A DNA stretch of 64,000 bases from Pseudomonas sp. PDNC002 (GCF_016919445.1 NZ_CP070356.1:4529502-4593501), one strand, 5' to 3'; positions 35,359 to 44,250 are shown, counted from the stretch's first letter. Notes: a model not told the origin generated them from the letters alone. Made by a program: numbers and translations.

Positions 35359-35431
35359 AGCATCATCCTTGATGGGTAAGCAGGCCGAACCTTGCCGGCT
35401 TCAGCAGGATAGACAGGGGCAGCGCCTTCAG

Positions 35432-36259
35432 CTACAGCGCCGCCTTCTGCTCCAGGTACGCCTTGGGCGACAGCCCGGTCTCCTCGCGGAAGCAGCGATA
35501 GAACGTCGACAGCGAACGGAACCCCGCCGCCCGCGCCAGCTCGTCGATTCGGGTAACACTGGTGGCACTGTCGAGCTGACCGAGCAAATGTTTCAGTCGC
35601 AACTGATTCAGGTACTGGTAGAAACTCAGGCCAAGCACCTGGTTGAGGAAGTAGGAAATCTGGTTGCGCGTATAGCCGGTAGCCGCCGCGACCTGGGGCA
35701 TGTCCAGCTCGGGATTGAGGTACGGCTGGGCCAACTGGAAGTACTGCTGGATGTCGCCTCCCAGCAGACTCAACTGCCGTGCGGAAAGCCCCAGACGGCT
35801 GCCCGCCATGCGCGGCTGCGGTTCGCTGGCTGGCTTCTGCGGCTGGCCGATCAGCGACGCATGCTCGTTGACCCGGACGATGCGCCCGTCACGCACGGTG
35901 TAGGCCTCGCTGGCGCGGAACGACACCAGCCCCTCGGTCCCGCGCAGGGTCACCTGGTATTGCAGGAAGGCGGTGTCGCCGTCCACCCGCAGGCGGTCGG
36001 TGTAGACCTGCGATTCGTCTCCCGCAGCCGGCATGCTCGCTTGGAGGTAATCGCGAAGATCTTCCGGGGCGATGCGTCGCCCCTGGAAGAAGTCGTTGTA
36101 CTCCACCTGCGGATCGAACAGCGCCAGCAACGCTTCGACATCGTGACGGCGCCAGGCCTGGTGATAGCGCATCACCACCCCGTGGGTGGCGGCGCTTGCC
36201 GGGTCGGGCTGAAAGGTCGTGCCTTCCAGAGTGGCACTCCAGCCCTGGTTGTTGCTCAT
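35432..36259 (-). CDS. NTF2/SnoaL-like sensor fused to AraC-type DNA-binding domain
   Basis: A 275-residue protein with two parts. Residues ~25-140 (GVVMRYHQAWRRHDVEALLALFDPQVEYNDFFQGRRI ... FRASEAYTVRDGRIVRVNEHASLIG) form a SnoaL/NTF2-like cone domain. Residues ~170-270 carry two HTH units (MPQVAAATGYTRNQISYFLNQVLG and IDELARAAGFRSLSTFYRCFREETGLSPKAYL) of an AraC regulator. The NTF2-like part would be the ligand sensor, which is unusual; most AraC proteins use a cupin or other domain. Divergent from the PuuB-like oxidase gene (155-base gap), so its probable regulator. ATG at 36259. Confidence 0.85.
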   Translation of the reverse strand: MSNNQGWSATLEGTTFQPDPASAATHGVVMRYHQAWRRHDVEALLALFDPQVEYNDFFQGRRIAPEDLRDYLQASMPAAGDESQVYTDRLRVDGDTAFLQYQVTLRGTEGLVSFRASEAYTVRDGRIVRVNEHASLIGQPQKPASEPQPRMAGSRLGLSARQLSLLGGDIQQYFQLAQPYLNPELDMPQVAAATGYTRNQISYFLNQVLGLSFYQYLNQLRLKHLLGQLDSATSVTRIDELARAAGFRSLSTFYRCFREETGLSPKAYLEQKAAL

Positions 36260-36414
36260 CCGTATTCCCCTGCCGGTCCTGGCCGGCTCCGATGCTCCGG
36301 GCGTGCCCGCAAATAGCGACGGGTCGTTTGATTGTCCGCCAGGAGCGATTACAAAACTTCGGACGCGGCTGAAAGACCGCTTTTCTTCTTCCGACATTCT
36401 GCCGGAGTTTTCCA

Positions 36415-37800
36415 ATGACATCCGCTCCACTTGCGCACGCAGTTCCAAGACCTTTCTGGCTCGACACCCTCGAGGCCGCTCCAGCCACCGCTGCGCTGGA
36501 GGCCGATCGGCGGTTCGATCTGGTGGTCGTGGGCGGCGGCTTCACCGGTCTGTGGACCGCCCTGCACGCCCGCCAACGCTGGCCCGGCGCAAGCATCGCG
36601 GTCGTCGAGGCGCGTCGCTGCGGCGGCGAGGCCAGCGGGCGCAATGGTGGCTTCTGCGCACCCAGCATTTCCCACGGCGTAGGCAACGCCCTGCGCCGTT
36701 GGCCCGAAGAGGCCGAAACGCTGATCCGCCTCGGCCGACAGAACCTCGACGAACTGGAAGAGGACCTGAAGCGCTTCGGCATGCAGGTGGATTTCGAGCG
36801 CAAGGGCAAACTCAATGCCGCCGCCCAACCCTGGCAGATCGAGGGGCTGCGCGGCATGCAGCGCAACTACCAGCGGTTCGGCATCGACTGCGAGTTTCTC
36901 GAAGGCGCGCAGTTGGCCAGCAAGCTGGACTCGCCGGCCTACAACGCCGGCCTGTTCGAGCCTAACTACGCGCTGCTCAACCCGGCGAAGATGGCCGCCG
37001 AGCTGCGCCGGGTCTGCCTGGAACAGCGCGTCGAGCTGTTCGAGAACACGCCCGTCCACGAGCTGCACCAGCGCGGCGACCGCCTGATGCTGCGTTGCGA
37101 CCGTGGCGAACTGGAAGCCGGGCAGATTGCCCTGGCCACCAACATCGCCCCGCCGCTGCTCGACCACCTCAACGCAAGCGTGATCCCGGTCTACGACTAC
37201 TCGCTGGTCACCCAGCCACTGTCCGACGAACAACTGCGCTCCATCGGCTGGGTCGACCGCTATGGCGTCGCCGATGCCGGCAACCAGTTCCACTACCTGC
37301 GCAAGACCGCCGACAACCGCATCCTCTGGGCCGGCTTCGACGCGATCTACCACTTCGGCAGTCGTCGCGATGAGGCACTGACCCAGCGTCCGGAAAGCTT
37401 CCAGCGCCTGGCAGAACAATTCCGCGCGGCCTTCCCCCAGCTCGGGCCGGTGGACTTCAGCCACGCCTGGGGCGGCATCATCGACACGTCTGCTCGCACC
37501 ACGCTGTTCACTGGTTGCGTACTCGGTGGGCGCGTCGCCTATGCGCTGGGGTTCACCGGCCAGGGCGTATCGGCCAGCCGTTTCGCCGCGTTGAACATGC
37601 TCGACCAGCTCGGCGGCGAACGCACCGAACGTACCGAGCTGCGCATGACCTCGCAGAAGCCCTTCCCCTTCCCGCCCGAGCCGCTGCGCTACCTCGGTGT
37701 GAAGCTCGCCCAACGCTCGCTGGCCAAGGAAGACCGCAACGGCCGCCGCGACCTGCTGCTCAAGACCTTCGATGCCTTCGGCATCGGTTTCGATTCCTGA
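36415..37800 (+). CDS. FAD-dependent amine oxidase (gamma-glutamylputrescine oxidase-like)
   Basis: A 461-residue DAO-family flavoprotein. The dinucleotide-binding motif FDLVVVGGGFTGLWTAL is at 34-50, followed by EARRCGGEASGRNGGFCAPS, the RNGGF block typical of PuuB/OrdL-like oxidases. The C-terminus has AWGGIIDTSARTTLF and YALGFTGQGVSASRFAALNML. Such enzymes oxidise gamma-glutamyl-putrescine or related secondary amines to an aldehyde plus ammonia or amine. No gamma-glutamyl ligase is nearby, so a different amine is possible. A GGAG site precedes the ATG; the next gene, a cupin, starts at its stop. The ALDH at 33365-34837 is a likely partner. Confidence 0.87.
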   Translation: MTSAPLAHAVPRPFWLDTLEAAPATAALEADRRFDLVVVGGGFTGLWTALHARQRWPGASIAVVEARRCGGEASGRNGGFCAPSISHGVGNALRRWPEEAETLIRLGRQNLDELEEDLKRFGMQVDFERKGKLNAAAQPWQIEGLRGMQRNYQRFGIDCEFLEGAQLASKLDSPAYNAGLFEPNYALLNPAKMAAELRRVCLEQRVELFENTPVHELHQRGDRLMLRCDRGELEAGQIALATNIAPPLLDHLNASVIPVYDYSLVTQPLSDEQLRSIGWVDRYGVADAGNQFHYLRKTADNRILWAGFDAIYHFGSRRDEALTQRPESFQRLAEQFRAAFPQLGPVDFSHAWGGIIDTSARTTLFTGCVLGGRVAYALGFTGQGVSASRFAALNMLDQLGGERTERTELRMTSQKPFPFPPEPLRYLGVKLAQRSLAKEDRNGRRDLLLKTFDAFGIGFDS

Positions 37801-37811
37801 TGGAGAATGTC

Positions 37812-38171
37812 ATGTCCACCCTGCCCAACCACGTCATCGATTTCGCCAACCCCAATCTCGCGCCCCAGGAGCGTGAGATCAACGACCCGGCCATCGTCGA
37901 CGCGCCTTACCAGAGCCGCAGCTGGCGGCACTTCGCGGCGCCCGCAAAGAACGCCATCGCCGGCATCTGGGAAGCCGGCGTGCACCTGGAGCGGTGCGAG
38001 TGCGATTACGACGAGCTCTGCCACATCCTCGAAGGCACCGTGCGCCTGACCGATGCGGACGGCGTGGCGAAGACCTTCGGCCCGGGGGACTCGTTCGTGG
38101 TAGCGGCGGGGTTCAAGGGAACCTGGGAAAACCTCACGCCGGTGCGCAAGGTGTATTTCATCCTCGGTTGA
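37812..38171 (+). CDS. Small cupin (Cupin_3), paired with amine oxidase
   Basis: A 119-residue cupin: IAGIWEAGVHLERCECDYDELCHILEGTVRL and FGPGDSFVVAAGFKGTWENL. Belongs to the same broad family as the cupins at 8083 and 8565. ATG at 37812 has GGAG nine bases upstream; an in-frame ATG at 37800 overlaps the oxidase stop. Small Cupin_3 proteins frequently accompany DAO-type oxidases; their chemical role is not established. Confidence 0.82.
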   Translation: MSTLPNHVIDFANPNLAPQEREINDPAIVDAPYQSRSWRHFAAPAKNAIAGIWEAGVHLERCECDYDELCHILEGTVRLTDADGVAKTFGPGDSFVVAAGFKGTWENLTPVRKVYFILG

Positions 38172-38203
38172 GTCCAGCTCCGCGATGGACTGGCAGGCTT
38201 CGT

Positions 38204-38515
38204 AGAAGCAACTGTCTTTCTCGGGAAGCCCGTGCCGATGCTTTCCCCTCACCCCAGCCCTCTCCCCAGGGAGAGGGAGCCGTCCGTACCGGCTGACGCC
38301 GAAGATTCATCCTGCACCGAACGGTTCCCTCTCCCCCTGGGAGAGGGGTAGGGTGAGGGCTGACCGGAGCACAGACCGATCAGGCAGGAGCGGACTCCGT
38401 CCGCGATTGGCTTCGCCCAACGCCCGGACGAATAGGCGTGGCGGTGGATCGATCGCGGACAGAGTCCGCTCCTACGCCACCACCAACCTGCAGGAGCGGG
38501 CCATGCCCGCGAAAG
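38204..38515. repeat. Palindromic composite repeat with three REPs (copy E)
   Basis: Almost the whole 368-base gap between the cupin gene and the AlaX stop. Left end GTAGAAGCAACTGTCTTTCTCGG, two palindromic modules (around 38259-38278 and 38327-38347), then REPs at 38385-38408 and 38451-38475 in opposite orientation and a variant REP at 38491-38515. Bases 38204-38408 closely match copy D, indicating recent duplication or gene conversion. Confidence 0.85.
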
Positions 38516-38539
38516 CATCCGCAGGACGCTGCGTTACCC

Positions 38540-39271
38540 TCAGTCCAGCGCCAACACCACGCGCCGCGTCCGCGCAGTCTTCTTCTCCATCTTCGACACG
38601 CGCACCCCGCCGATCTCGGCGGTGTTCGCCACGTGCGTCCCGCCGCACGGCTGCAGGTCGATGCCCTCGATACGCACCAGGCGAACCTGGCCAAAACCTA
38701 TCGGCGGCTTCACGCTCATGGTCCGCACCAGCTCCGGATTGGCCGCCAACGCCTCGTTACTGATGCTATCGATGGTCACGTCGCTGGCCTTGGCGACCAG
38801 TTCGGCCAGGCGCGCGTCGATGTCTTCCCGCGATAGCGGCTCGGTGGTCACGAAATCCAGCCGAGCGTAGTCGGCAGTGATACTGCAACCGTCCACCGGG
38901 TACGGCAGGATCGCGCACATCAGGTGCGAGGCGGTGTGCAGTCGCATATGGCGCAGACGGCGTTCCCAGTCGATCTCGACATGCACCGGCTGGCCTGCGC
39001 GCAGCCCGGCCAATTGATCGCGCTGCTCCTCGGCGATCAGATGCAGCACATCATCCGGGCTCGCGCCGTCGAGCGGAGACTTGCGCGCATCGGCGATACG
39101 CAGCCGCACACCGTCGCCCAGGGTCAGCCAGCCGCTATCGCCGGCCTGGCCGCCGCCCAGGGGGTAGAACACGGTGCGGTCGAGCAGTACGCCGGTGTCG
39201 GTGATCTCGCGGACATGGGCGTCGCAGGAGGTGAGGTAGGCATCGCGGCGGAACAGCGCTTCGGTGGTCAT
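38540..39271 (-). CDS. AlaX-type alanyl-tRNA editing protein
   Basis: A 243-residue stand-alone relative of the AlaRS editing domain. The zinc-binding motifs are H112-TAS-H116 (LHTASHLMCA) and C209...H213 (QPCGGTHVANT). The N-terminal beta-barrel has DRTVFYPLGGGQAGDSGWL. These proteins hydrolyse Ser-tRNA(Ala) or Gly-tRNA(Ala). Length matches the AlaXp-II class. ATG at 39271. Isolated between repeats and a long noncoding stretch; no operon partner. Confidence 0.88.
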   Translation of the reverse strand: MTTEALFRRDAYLTSCDAHVREITDTGVLLDRTVFYPLGGGQAGDSGWLTLGDGVRLRIADARKSPLDGASPDDVLHLIAEEQRDQLAGLRAGQPVHVEIDWERRLRHMRLHTASHLMCAILPYPVDGCSITADYARLDFVTTEPLSREDIDARLAELVAKASDVTIDSISNEALAANPELVRTMSVKPPIGFGQVRLVRIEGIDLQPCGGTHVANTAEIGGVRVSKMEKKTARTRRVVLALD

Positions 39272-39779
39272 GGCGGACTTTCCCTGTTTTGACGGACGTG
39301 GAAAAAACACTCTAATGCAGCTGCTGTGGGACTTTTGCCGGGTTGGCCGTAGGTTCGGTCGCACTTTCTGCTGGGTGACGGGGCAGTATCGTAGGGCGAA
39401 TAACCAGCGGCGTGTTGTCCTCGACTACTCGAACCCTGCCCCGCGCTGGCTCCAGCCTCTGCTCACATTCCTGACCCCACCATCAGATCGGACGTGCACA
39501 CTTCCTTCGCAAGTCGGGACGACTTCAAGTTCTGAACGTGCCAATCGCCCGTACGTCAACACAGGCTCCACGGTCAGATAAAAGGGCTATAACTGGTCAC
39601 TCAGGATGAACCCCTGGGTCTGCCCCCAGGGAAGTCCTGGAGCCTGGCCAGCACCTGAATCCTCCGGGGCAGAGCCTACCTGGCGCCCCGGTAATGACGG
39701 CCCTTGATGATGTTTCCCAGTTTCCCAGGTCAGGCGCCCCGCCCTGCCCTGATCGGCGCCCACGGCGCGGAGCGATGCG
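39272..39779. other. Unexplained 508-base noncoding stretch
   Basis: No convincing gene on either strand. It contains a degenerate half of the GTAGGGCGAATAACC repeat family (39391-39410) and a hairpin around 39610-39632 (CCCTGGG...CCCAGGG). A segment near 39480-39540 (GGACGTGCACACTTCC...) reminded me of a group II intron 3' domain on the minus strand, but I could not build a domain V. It has a lower-complexity feel than the neighbours and may be a decayed mobile element. Confidence 0.3.
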
Positions 39780-40571
39780 ATGAGTTCCAGAGCATGGCGA
39801 TGGGCCCTTCCAGGATGTTTCGGACTGGCGCTGCTGGTCGCTCCCCTTTACGCCAGCGCCCAGTTCAAGTGCCAGGCCAGGGATGGAACCGTCCGCTATA
39901 CCAGCCAGACCATCGCCAGCGCCCACTGCACTCGCCTGGATCGCGCCGCAAGAGTTGGCGCCAAGGCAAAGGCCTTGCCAAGGCTTGCAGGGGACGACGA
40001 CCCAGGCCCTGGGCGGATTCGGGTGTACACCTTCGTCCACAAGGGTGTTCGCCAGTATGTCAGTCGACGCCCCGTTGGCATCTCCGCACGGGTCGATGTC
40101 ATTGACGTCAATTACATCAAGGGCTGCTACCTGTGCCGGATGCCGAAGGATTTCAGGGTCGCCTCGCTGCGCCTGGATACCCGCTCGTATCGGCGCGAGA
40201 TCGAAGCCGCCTCGATCTCTTATGGGGTCGACAGGGCATTGGTCCGTGCGGTGATCCACGCCGAATCGGCGTTTCGCCCCGACGCCATTTCCCTGGCCGG
40301 CGCGCAGGGTCTGATGCAGCTGATGCCTGAGACTGCCGAGCGCTTCAGCGTGAACGATCCGTTCGACGCGCGGCAGAACATTCGCGGCGGCGTGCGCTAC
40401 CTGGCGTGGCTGCTCAAGCGCTTCAACGGTAATCAGACGCTGGCATTGGCCGGTTACAACGCCGGCGAAATGACCGTGGACAAGTACAACGGGGTACCTC
40501 CCTATGAGGAGACGCAAACCTACGTCACCCGTGTGCAATCCTTGACCGAGCGCTATCGCAATCACCGCTAG
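39780..40571 (+). CDS. Lytic transglycosylase (SLT) with DUF4124-like N-terminus
   Basis: A 263-residue exported protein. After a signal peptide (cleavage near YASA, residue ~27) comes FKCQARDGTVRYTSQTIAS, a DUF4124-like module. The C-terminal SLT domain has catalytic Glu162 in VIHAESAFRPDAIS, then GAQGLMQLMPETAERF, RQNIRGGVRYLAWLLKRF and ALAGYNAGEMTVDKYNGVPPYEETQTYV, the full order of the soluble lytic transglycosylase fold. It cleaves peptidoglycan to anhydromuropeptides. Stand-alone gene. Confidence 0.9.
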   Translation: MSSRAWRWALPGCFGLALLVAPLYASAQFKCQARDGTVRYTSQTIASAHCTRLDRAARVGAKAKALPRLAGDDDPGPGRIRVYTFVHKGVRQYVSRRPVGISARVDVIDVNYIKGCYLCRMPKDFRVASLRLDTRSYRREIEAASISYGVDRALVRAVIHAESAFRPDAISLAGAQGLMQLMPETAERFSVNDPFDARQNIRGGVRYLAWLLKRFNGNQTLALAGYNAGEMTVDKYNGVPPYEETQTYVTRVQSLTERYRNHR

Positions 40572-40658
40572 TGCGCAGGGCGACCGATAGTCCGCCGTCG
40601 GTACGGTTGTCGGGGTGAGATTGCCCGCTAACCTACCCGACGCCGGGCCAGACGGCGC

Positions 40659-40856
40659 ATCGCGGACAAGGTCCGCTCCTACAAAGTCAGGAGCCCCTCA
40701 CCCTAGCCCTCTCCCGCAAGCGGGAGAGGGAACCGTTCGGTGCAGGTTGAAACCCTGGCGTCAGTCGGCAGAATCGGCTCCCTCTCCCCTTGGGAGAGGG
40801 CTGGGGTGAGGGGGGCATCGGCACGGAGTATCCCGCAAGAAGCTGTTGCTCCCAGC
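40659..40856. repeat. REP plus palindromic composite repeat (copy F, two modules)
   Basis: Most of the 323-base gap between the transglycosylase and HDAC-like stops. Inverted REP at 40659-40683, palindromes around 40708-40730 and 40780-40800, right end GGCATCGGCACGGAG...CTGTTGCTCCCA. Same orientation as copy C. Confidence 0.82.
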
Positions 40857-40894
40857 AAGGCAGCCAGCCCGCGCGAACGAACCGCGCCGGGGTC

Positions 40895-42001
40895 TCAGGC
40901 GAACTTCCATCCCGCAGTTGCCAATCGCGTATCCAGCGCTGCCAGGTCCGCCTCCACCCGCGCCGCCGGTTCCGGCATGTAGGCCAGCGGATCGGGCAGC
41001 GATGACGGCTCACCGAGGAAACCTTGGGTCGCCGCATGCAAGCAGTACGCGCTGTACGCCGGGTTGTAGCCGCCCTCCTGCACCACCAGCAGCCGCCCAG
41101 CACACAACTCGTCGGCCAGCGCACGGGCGCGGCGGGCCAGGCGGTTGAAGCCCTGCATGGTCACCAGTTGGCGGCCGTTGGGGTCGAACTGCGAGGCGTC
41201 CAGGCCGTTGGCGATGATTAGCAGGTCCGGCTTGAACGCACGCAGCGCCGGTTCGACGAAGCGCGCAAAGACCATTTCATACAGCTGGTCGCCGGAACCC
41301 ATCGGCAACGGCAGGTTGAGATTGCTGCCCAGCCCCGCGCCATAGCCGCGCTCGTCCACCGCGCCGGTCTGCGGATGGCTCGGGCCCCAGGCGCCGTGGT
41401 CCATGTGCAGCGAGACGGTGAACACCGAGGGATCGTCGTAGAAGCCTTCCTGCGTACCGTTGCCGTGGTGTACGTCCCAATCGACGATGGCGACGCGTTC
41501 CAGACCGGCCGCCTGTGCGGCGCGCGCGGCAATCCCGGCGTGGTTGAAGAAGCAGTAGCCGTCCGCCATGGCTGGAGCGGCGTGGTGACCCGGCGGGCGC
41601 ACCAGGGCCATGGCCGGATGGCCGCTGGCCAATACGCTCTCCAGGGCCGCCAGGCTGGTGCCGGCGGCGGCCAGCAGCCCGGCGAGACTGCCAGCGGACA
41701 TCAGCGTGGTGCTGCTGAAGCGCTTGCCGGCGGCATCCGCCTCGAAGATGCCACGCAGGTAGTCGGCATCATGGAAGTGCAGCAGTTCTTCTTCGCTGGC
41801 GTGGCGGCCTTCATGCCAGCGCAATGAGCCGGCGACCGGCCCGCGCTGGAGGATGGCGCGCATGTTGAGCAGCCGGGGATTGCTCTCCGGGTGCAGCAGC
41901 TGTTCGGCCAGCAGGTCGCTGGGCGGCGCCTCGAACACGCCGGCGGCGGTGTCGTGACGCAGCACGTCGTCGTGCCAGAAAACATCCATCGTGTGACTCA
42001 T
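40895..42001 (-). CDS. Histone-deacetylase-family amidohydrolase (acetylpolyamine-type)
   Basis: A 368-residue class II HDAC-fold enzyme. Active-site residues are all visible: His139/His140 (RPPGHHA), Zn ligands Asp174 or Asp176 and His178 in DWDVHHGNGTQ, Asp268 in NGLDAS, and catalytic Tyr312 in EGGYNP. Bacterial members deacetylate acetylpolyamines or other N-acyl amines. ATG at 42001; a second in-frame ATG lies four codons on. Last gene of a six-gene leftward operon (importer, M24 protein, this), so the imported substrate or an M24 product is probably an N-acylated amine. Gap of 164 bases from the M24 gene. Confidence 0.87.
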   Translation of the reverse strand: MSHTMDVFWHDDVLRHDTAAGVFEAPPSDLLAEQLLHPESNPRLLNMRAILQRGPVAGSLRWHEGRHASEEELLHFHDADYLRGIFEADAAGKRFSSTTLMSAGSLAGLLAAAGTSLAALESVLASGHPAMALVRPPGHHAAPAMADGYCFFNHAGIAARAAQAAGLERVAIVDWDVHHGNGTQEGFYDDPSVFTVSLHMDHGAWGPSHPQTGAVDERGYGAGLGSNLNLPLPMGSGDQLYEMVFARFVEPALRAFKPDLLIIANGLDASQFDPNGRQLVTMQGFNRLARRARALADELCAGRLLVVQEGGYNPAYSAYCLHAATQGFLGEPSSLPDPLAYMPEPAARVEADLAALDTRLATAGWKFA

Positions 42002-42165
42002 CAGAAGCCCTCGGTTTCCATCACTGCGCCCGCAGGCGCAGACACGCTTCATGTACATCCATGCGGGTTCGCAGTCAGCCGGAGAACCAGGCGGGCGGCC
42101 GAAGACAGTGCTTCCAGCACGGCGAGGCCGCCCACCGACGTTATACGGCTGAAGGCGAGCCCGTA

Positions 42166-43317
42166 TCAGTCGATGATCGTCAGTTCCGGCGGTAACTCCG
42201 ACAGGCTTGCCGAGCCCTTCTCGCCGCACAGCACGGTGTCGCCGAGCTTGATGCCGAAGCCTTCGTTGTACAAGGACAGGTTGGGCTCGATGGAGAACGA
42301 CATGTTCGGCTGGAACACGTGGTCGTCGGCCTCGTCCACCATCATCGCTTCCAGCCAGGTCGGCGGGTACGCCAGGCCCAGGCTGTAGCCGATGCGGTGC
42401 ACGCGGGTGCGCGAGAGGTCGATGCGGTCGAGGATCTGGTTGCATACGCGGTTGGCCTCGCCCACCGGGGTGCCCGGCTTGGCGATCTCGATGGCGGCGT
42501 TGAAGGCCTCGGTGAGCAGGGTCGCGACTTCCTTCACGCGCGGGCTGGGTTTGCCGATCACCGCGGTGCGCATGAGGATGGCGTGGTAGCGGTTGCATAC
42601 GCCGGCGTGTTCGAGGATCACCACGTCGCCATGGCTGATGGTCTGGCGGTGCGGCATGGCGTGGGTCATGGTGCTGCGGCGGCCGGTGGCGCACATCGGG
42701 CTGATCGCCGAGTACTCGCTGCCGGCGCGGCCCAGTGCGTTGGCGACGATGCCCGCCACTTCCACCTCGGAGATGCCCGGACGCAGCGCCTCGAAGGCGG
42801 CCAGCATGCCCTGGTCGGCCATGCGCGCGGCGCTGCGCTGGTACTCGATTTCCTCGGCGGTCTTGATCAGCCGGTTCTCGGCGACCAGGGGGCCGGCGTC
42901 TTCGAAACGTGCCTCGGGCATGTAGCCCAGCAGCGCGTTGTACTGCGCCGGGGAGAAGGTCGAGGCGGTCATTTCCAGGCCGATGCGCGCCTGGGACAGG
43001 CCGGCCTGGGCCAGCACGTCGGCGACGATCTTCAGCGGGTCCTGCTTGGCGATGTCATAGAAGATCGCCTCGTTGATGCACGACAGCTCCCAGGTGCAGG
43101 GCTCCTCGCTGGTGCGGGTGAGGAACACCGGCTCCGCCAGCTTCGGCGAGATGATCAGCGCCTGGTACCAGAGGAAGCCCAGGCTGTCGAAGCCGCTCAG
43201 GTAGTTGATGTTGTCCGGGTAGTTGACCACCAGGGCATCCAGGCCACGGTCGGCCATGCGGCGTTTGACGGCTTCGACGCGTTGGCGGTAGGTGCGAGCG
43301 GGGAAAGCAGTAAGCAT
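42166..43317 (-). CDS. Creatinase-like M24 protein (non-metal C-N hydrolase)
   Basis: A 383-residue pita-bread-fold protein of the creatinase/ectoine-hydrolase (DoeA) side of M24. The N-terminal domain is YRQRVEAVKRRMADRGLDALVVNYPDNINYLSGFDS. In the catalytic domain the usual metal Asp pair is gone: the segment reads VVILEHAGVCNRYHAILMRT, with creatinase-like spacing, and the last metal Glu is replaced (FGIKLGDTVL). The catalytic-His region THAMPHRQ and the SIEPN block remain. Hence a metal-independent amidine or amide hydrolase rather than a peptidase is likely. Located after the permeases of the importer operon; GGAGGG site before ATG. Confidence 0.8.
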   Translation of the reverse strand: MLTAFPARTYRQRVEAVKRRMADRGLDALVVNYPDNINYLSGFDSLGFLWYQALIISPKLAEPVFLTRTSEEPCTWELSCINEAIFYDIAKQDPLKIVADVLAQAGLSQARIGLEMTASTFSPAQYNALLGYMPEARFEDAGPLVAENRLIKTAEEIEYQRSAARMADQGMLAAFEALRPGISEVEVAGIVANALGRAGSEYSAISPMCATGRRSTMTHAMPHRQTISHGDVVILEHAGVCNRYHAILMRTAVIGKPSPRVKEVATLLTEAFNAAIEIAKPGTPVGEANRVCNQILDRIDLSRTRVHRIGYSLGLAYPPTWLEAMMVDEADDHVFQPNMSFSIEPNLSLYNEGFGIKLGDTVLCGEKGSASLSELPPELTIID

Positions 43318-43370
43318 GGGGATTCCCTCCTCAGGGACAAGGTGCGAGCGACACAGGTGTTTTTGTTTGG

Positions 43371-43388
43371 GGCCGCCATCGGGCGGCC
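43371..43388 (-). other. Intercistronic hairpin (PotC-like / M24)
   Basis: GGCCGCC-ATCG-GGCGGCC in the 90-base gap between the permease and M24 genes. No U-run follows on the transcribed strand; probably an mRNA-processing or stability element. Confidence 0.45.
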
Positions 43389-43407
43389 GTATGCGGGGTT
43401 GAAACAG

Positions 43408-44250
43408 TCAGCTGGGTGGTTGCTGTCGCGCCAGGTACAGGCGCACCAACATCACCACCAGAGTGAGGACGATCATCAGGGTGGACACGGCGGCAATCGC
43501 CGGGTCGAGGTTGTAGCGCAGGCCGTCCCAGATGCGCTTGGGCAGCGTCACCACGTTCAGGCCACTGGTGAACAGGGTCACCACCACCTCTTCCCAACTC
43601 ATCACGAAGCCCATGAAGAAGCTGCCGAGCACACCGCCGCGCACATTGGGCAGCAGCACGTTCCACAGCGTCGGCCAGAGCCCGGCACCCAGGGAGCGCG
43701 AGGCCTTGTACAGGCTCTGGTCGAGCCGCGCGTAAGCCACCAGCATGGCGATCACCGAGTACGGCAGCGCCATCAGCAGGTGGCCGAAACCGACGCCCAG
43801 CAGACTGTCGAGCACGCCCAGGCGCGCATCGAGGTAGTAGATCGACATGGCCGAGACCACCTGCGGGACGATCATCGGCAGCAGCACGATGGCGGTCAGC
43901 AGGGTACGGTGCCGGCGCTGCAGCCAGATGCCGGTGGCGAACAGGAAGGCCAGTGCCGTGGACAGCGCGCCAACCACCAGGGCCAGGCCCAGGCTCTGCA
44001 GGATCGACACCAGCCAGGCGCCGTCGAACAGCGTCGCGTAGTGGCGCAGCGACCAGCCGCCGTCCGGGAAGGCCAGGTAGCGCTGGTTGCCGAACGACAG
44101 CGGGACGATCACCAGGATCGGCAACAGCAGGAACAGCGCGGACAGCGCCAGGGCGGCCCAGGACAGCCAGCGGCCGACCTGCGGGCGTGGCAGTTGCGGC
44201 TTTTTCACGCCCTTGGGCATGGCGGAGAGATAGGTTCCCTGCGGAGTCAC
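43408..44250 (-). CDS. Polyamine-type ABC importer permease (PotC-like), second system
   Basis: A 280-residue permease with about six membrane segments and the EAA loop KASRSLGAGLWPTLWNVLLPNVRGG. The start is GTG at 44250, overlapping the stop of the PotB-like gene by four bases (GTGA). It is followed by the M24 gene. Not closely similar to the first system's PotC-like protein beyond family features. Confidence 0.9.
   Translation of the reverse strand: MTPQGTYLSAMPKGVKKPQLPRPQVGRWLSWAALALSALFLLLPILVIVPLSFGNQRYLAFPDGGWSLRHYATLFDGAWLVSILQSLGLALVVGALSTALAFLFATGIWLQRRHRTLLTAIVLLPMIVPQVVSAMSIYYLDARLGVLDSLLGVGFGHLLMALPYSVIAMLVAYARLDQSLYKASRSLGAGLWPTLWNVLLPNVRGGVLGSFFMGFVMSWEEVVVTLFTSGLNVVTLPKRIWDGLRYNLDPAIAAVSTLMIVLTLVVMLVRLYLARQQPPS

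Noticed and set aside
39480..39540. Group II intron 3' remnant on the minus strand
   Set aside because: Superficial resemblance to a domain IV/V junction only; no complete domain V or reverse transcriptase could be traced.
42002..42694. N-terminal extension of the HDAC-like gene
   Set aside because: It runs through the M24 gene in another frame; HDAC similarity starts at the ATG at 42001.
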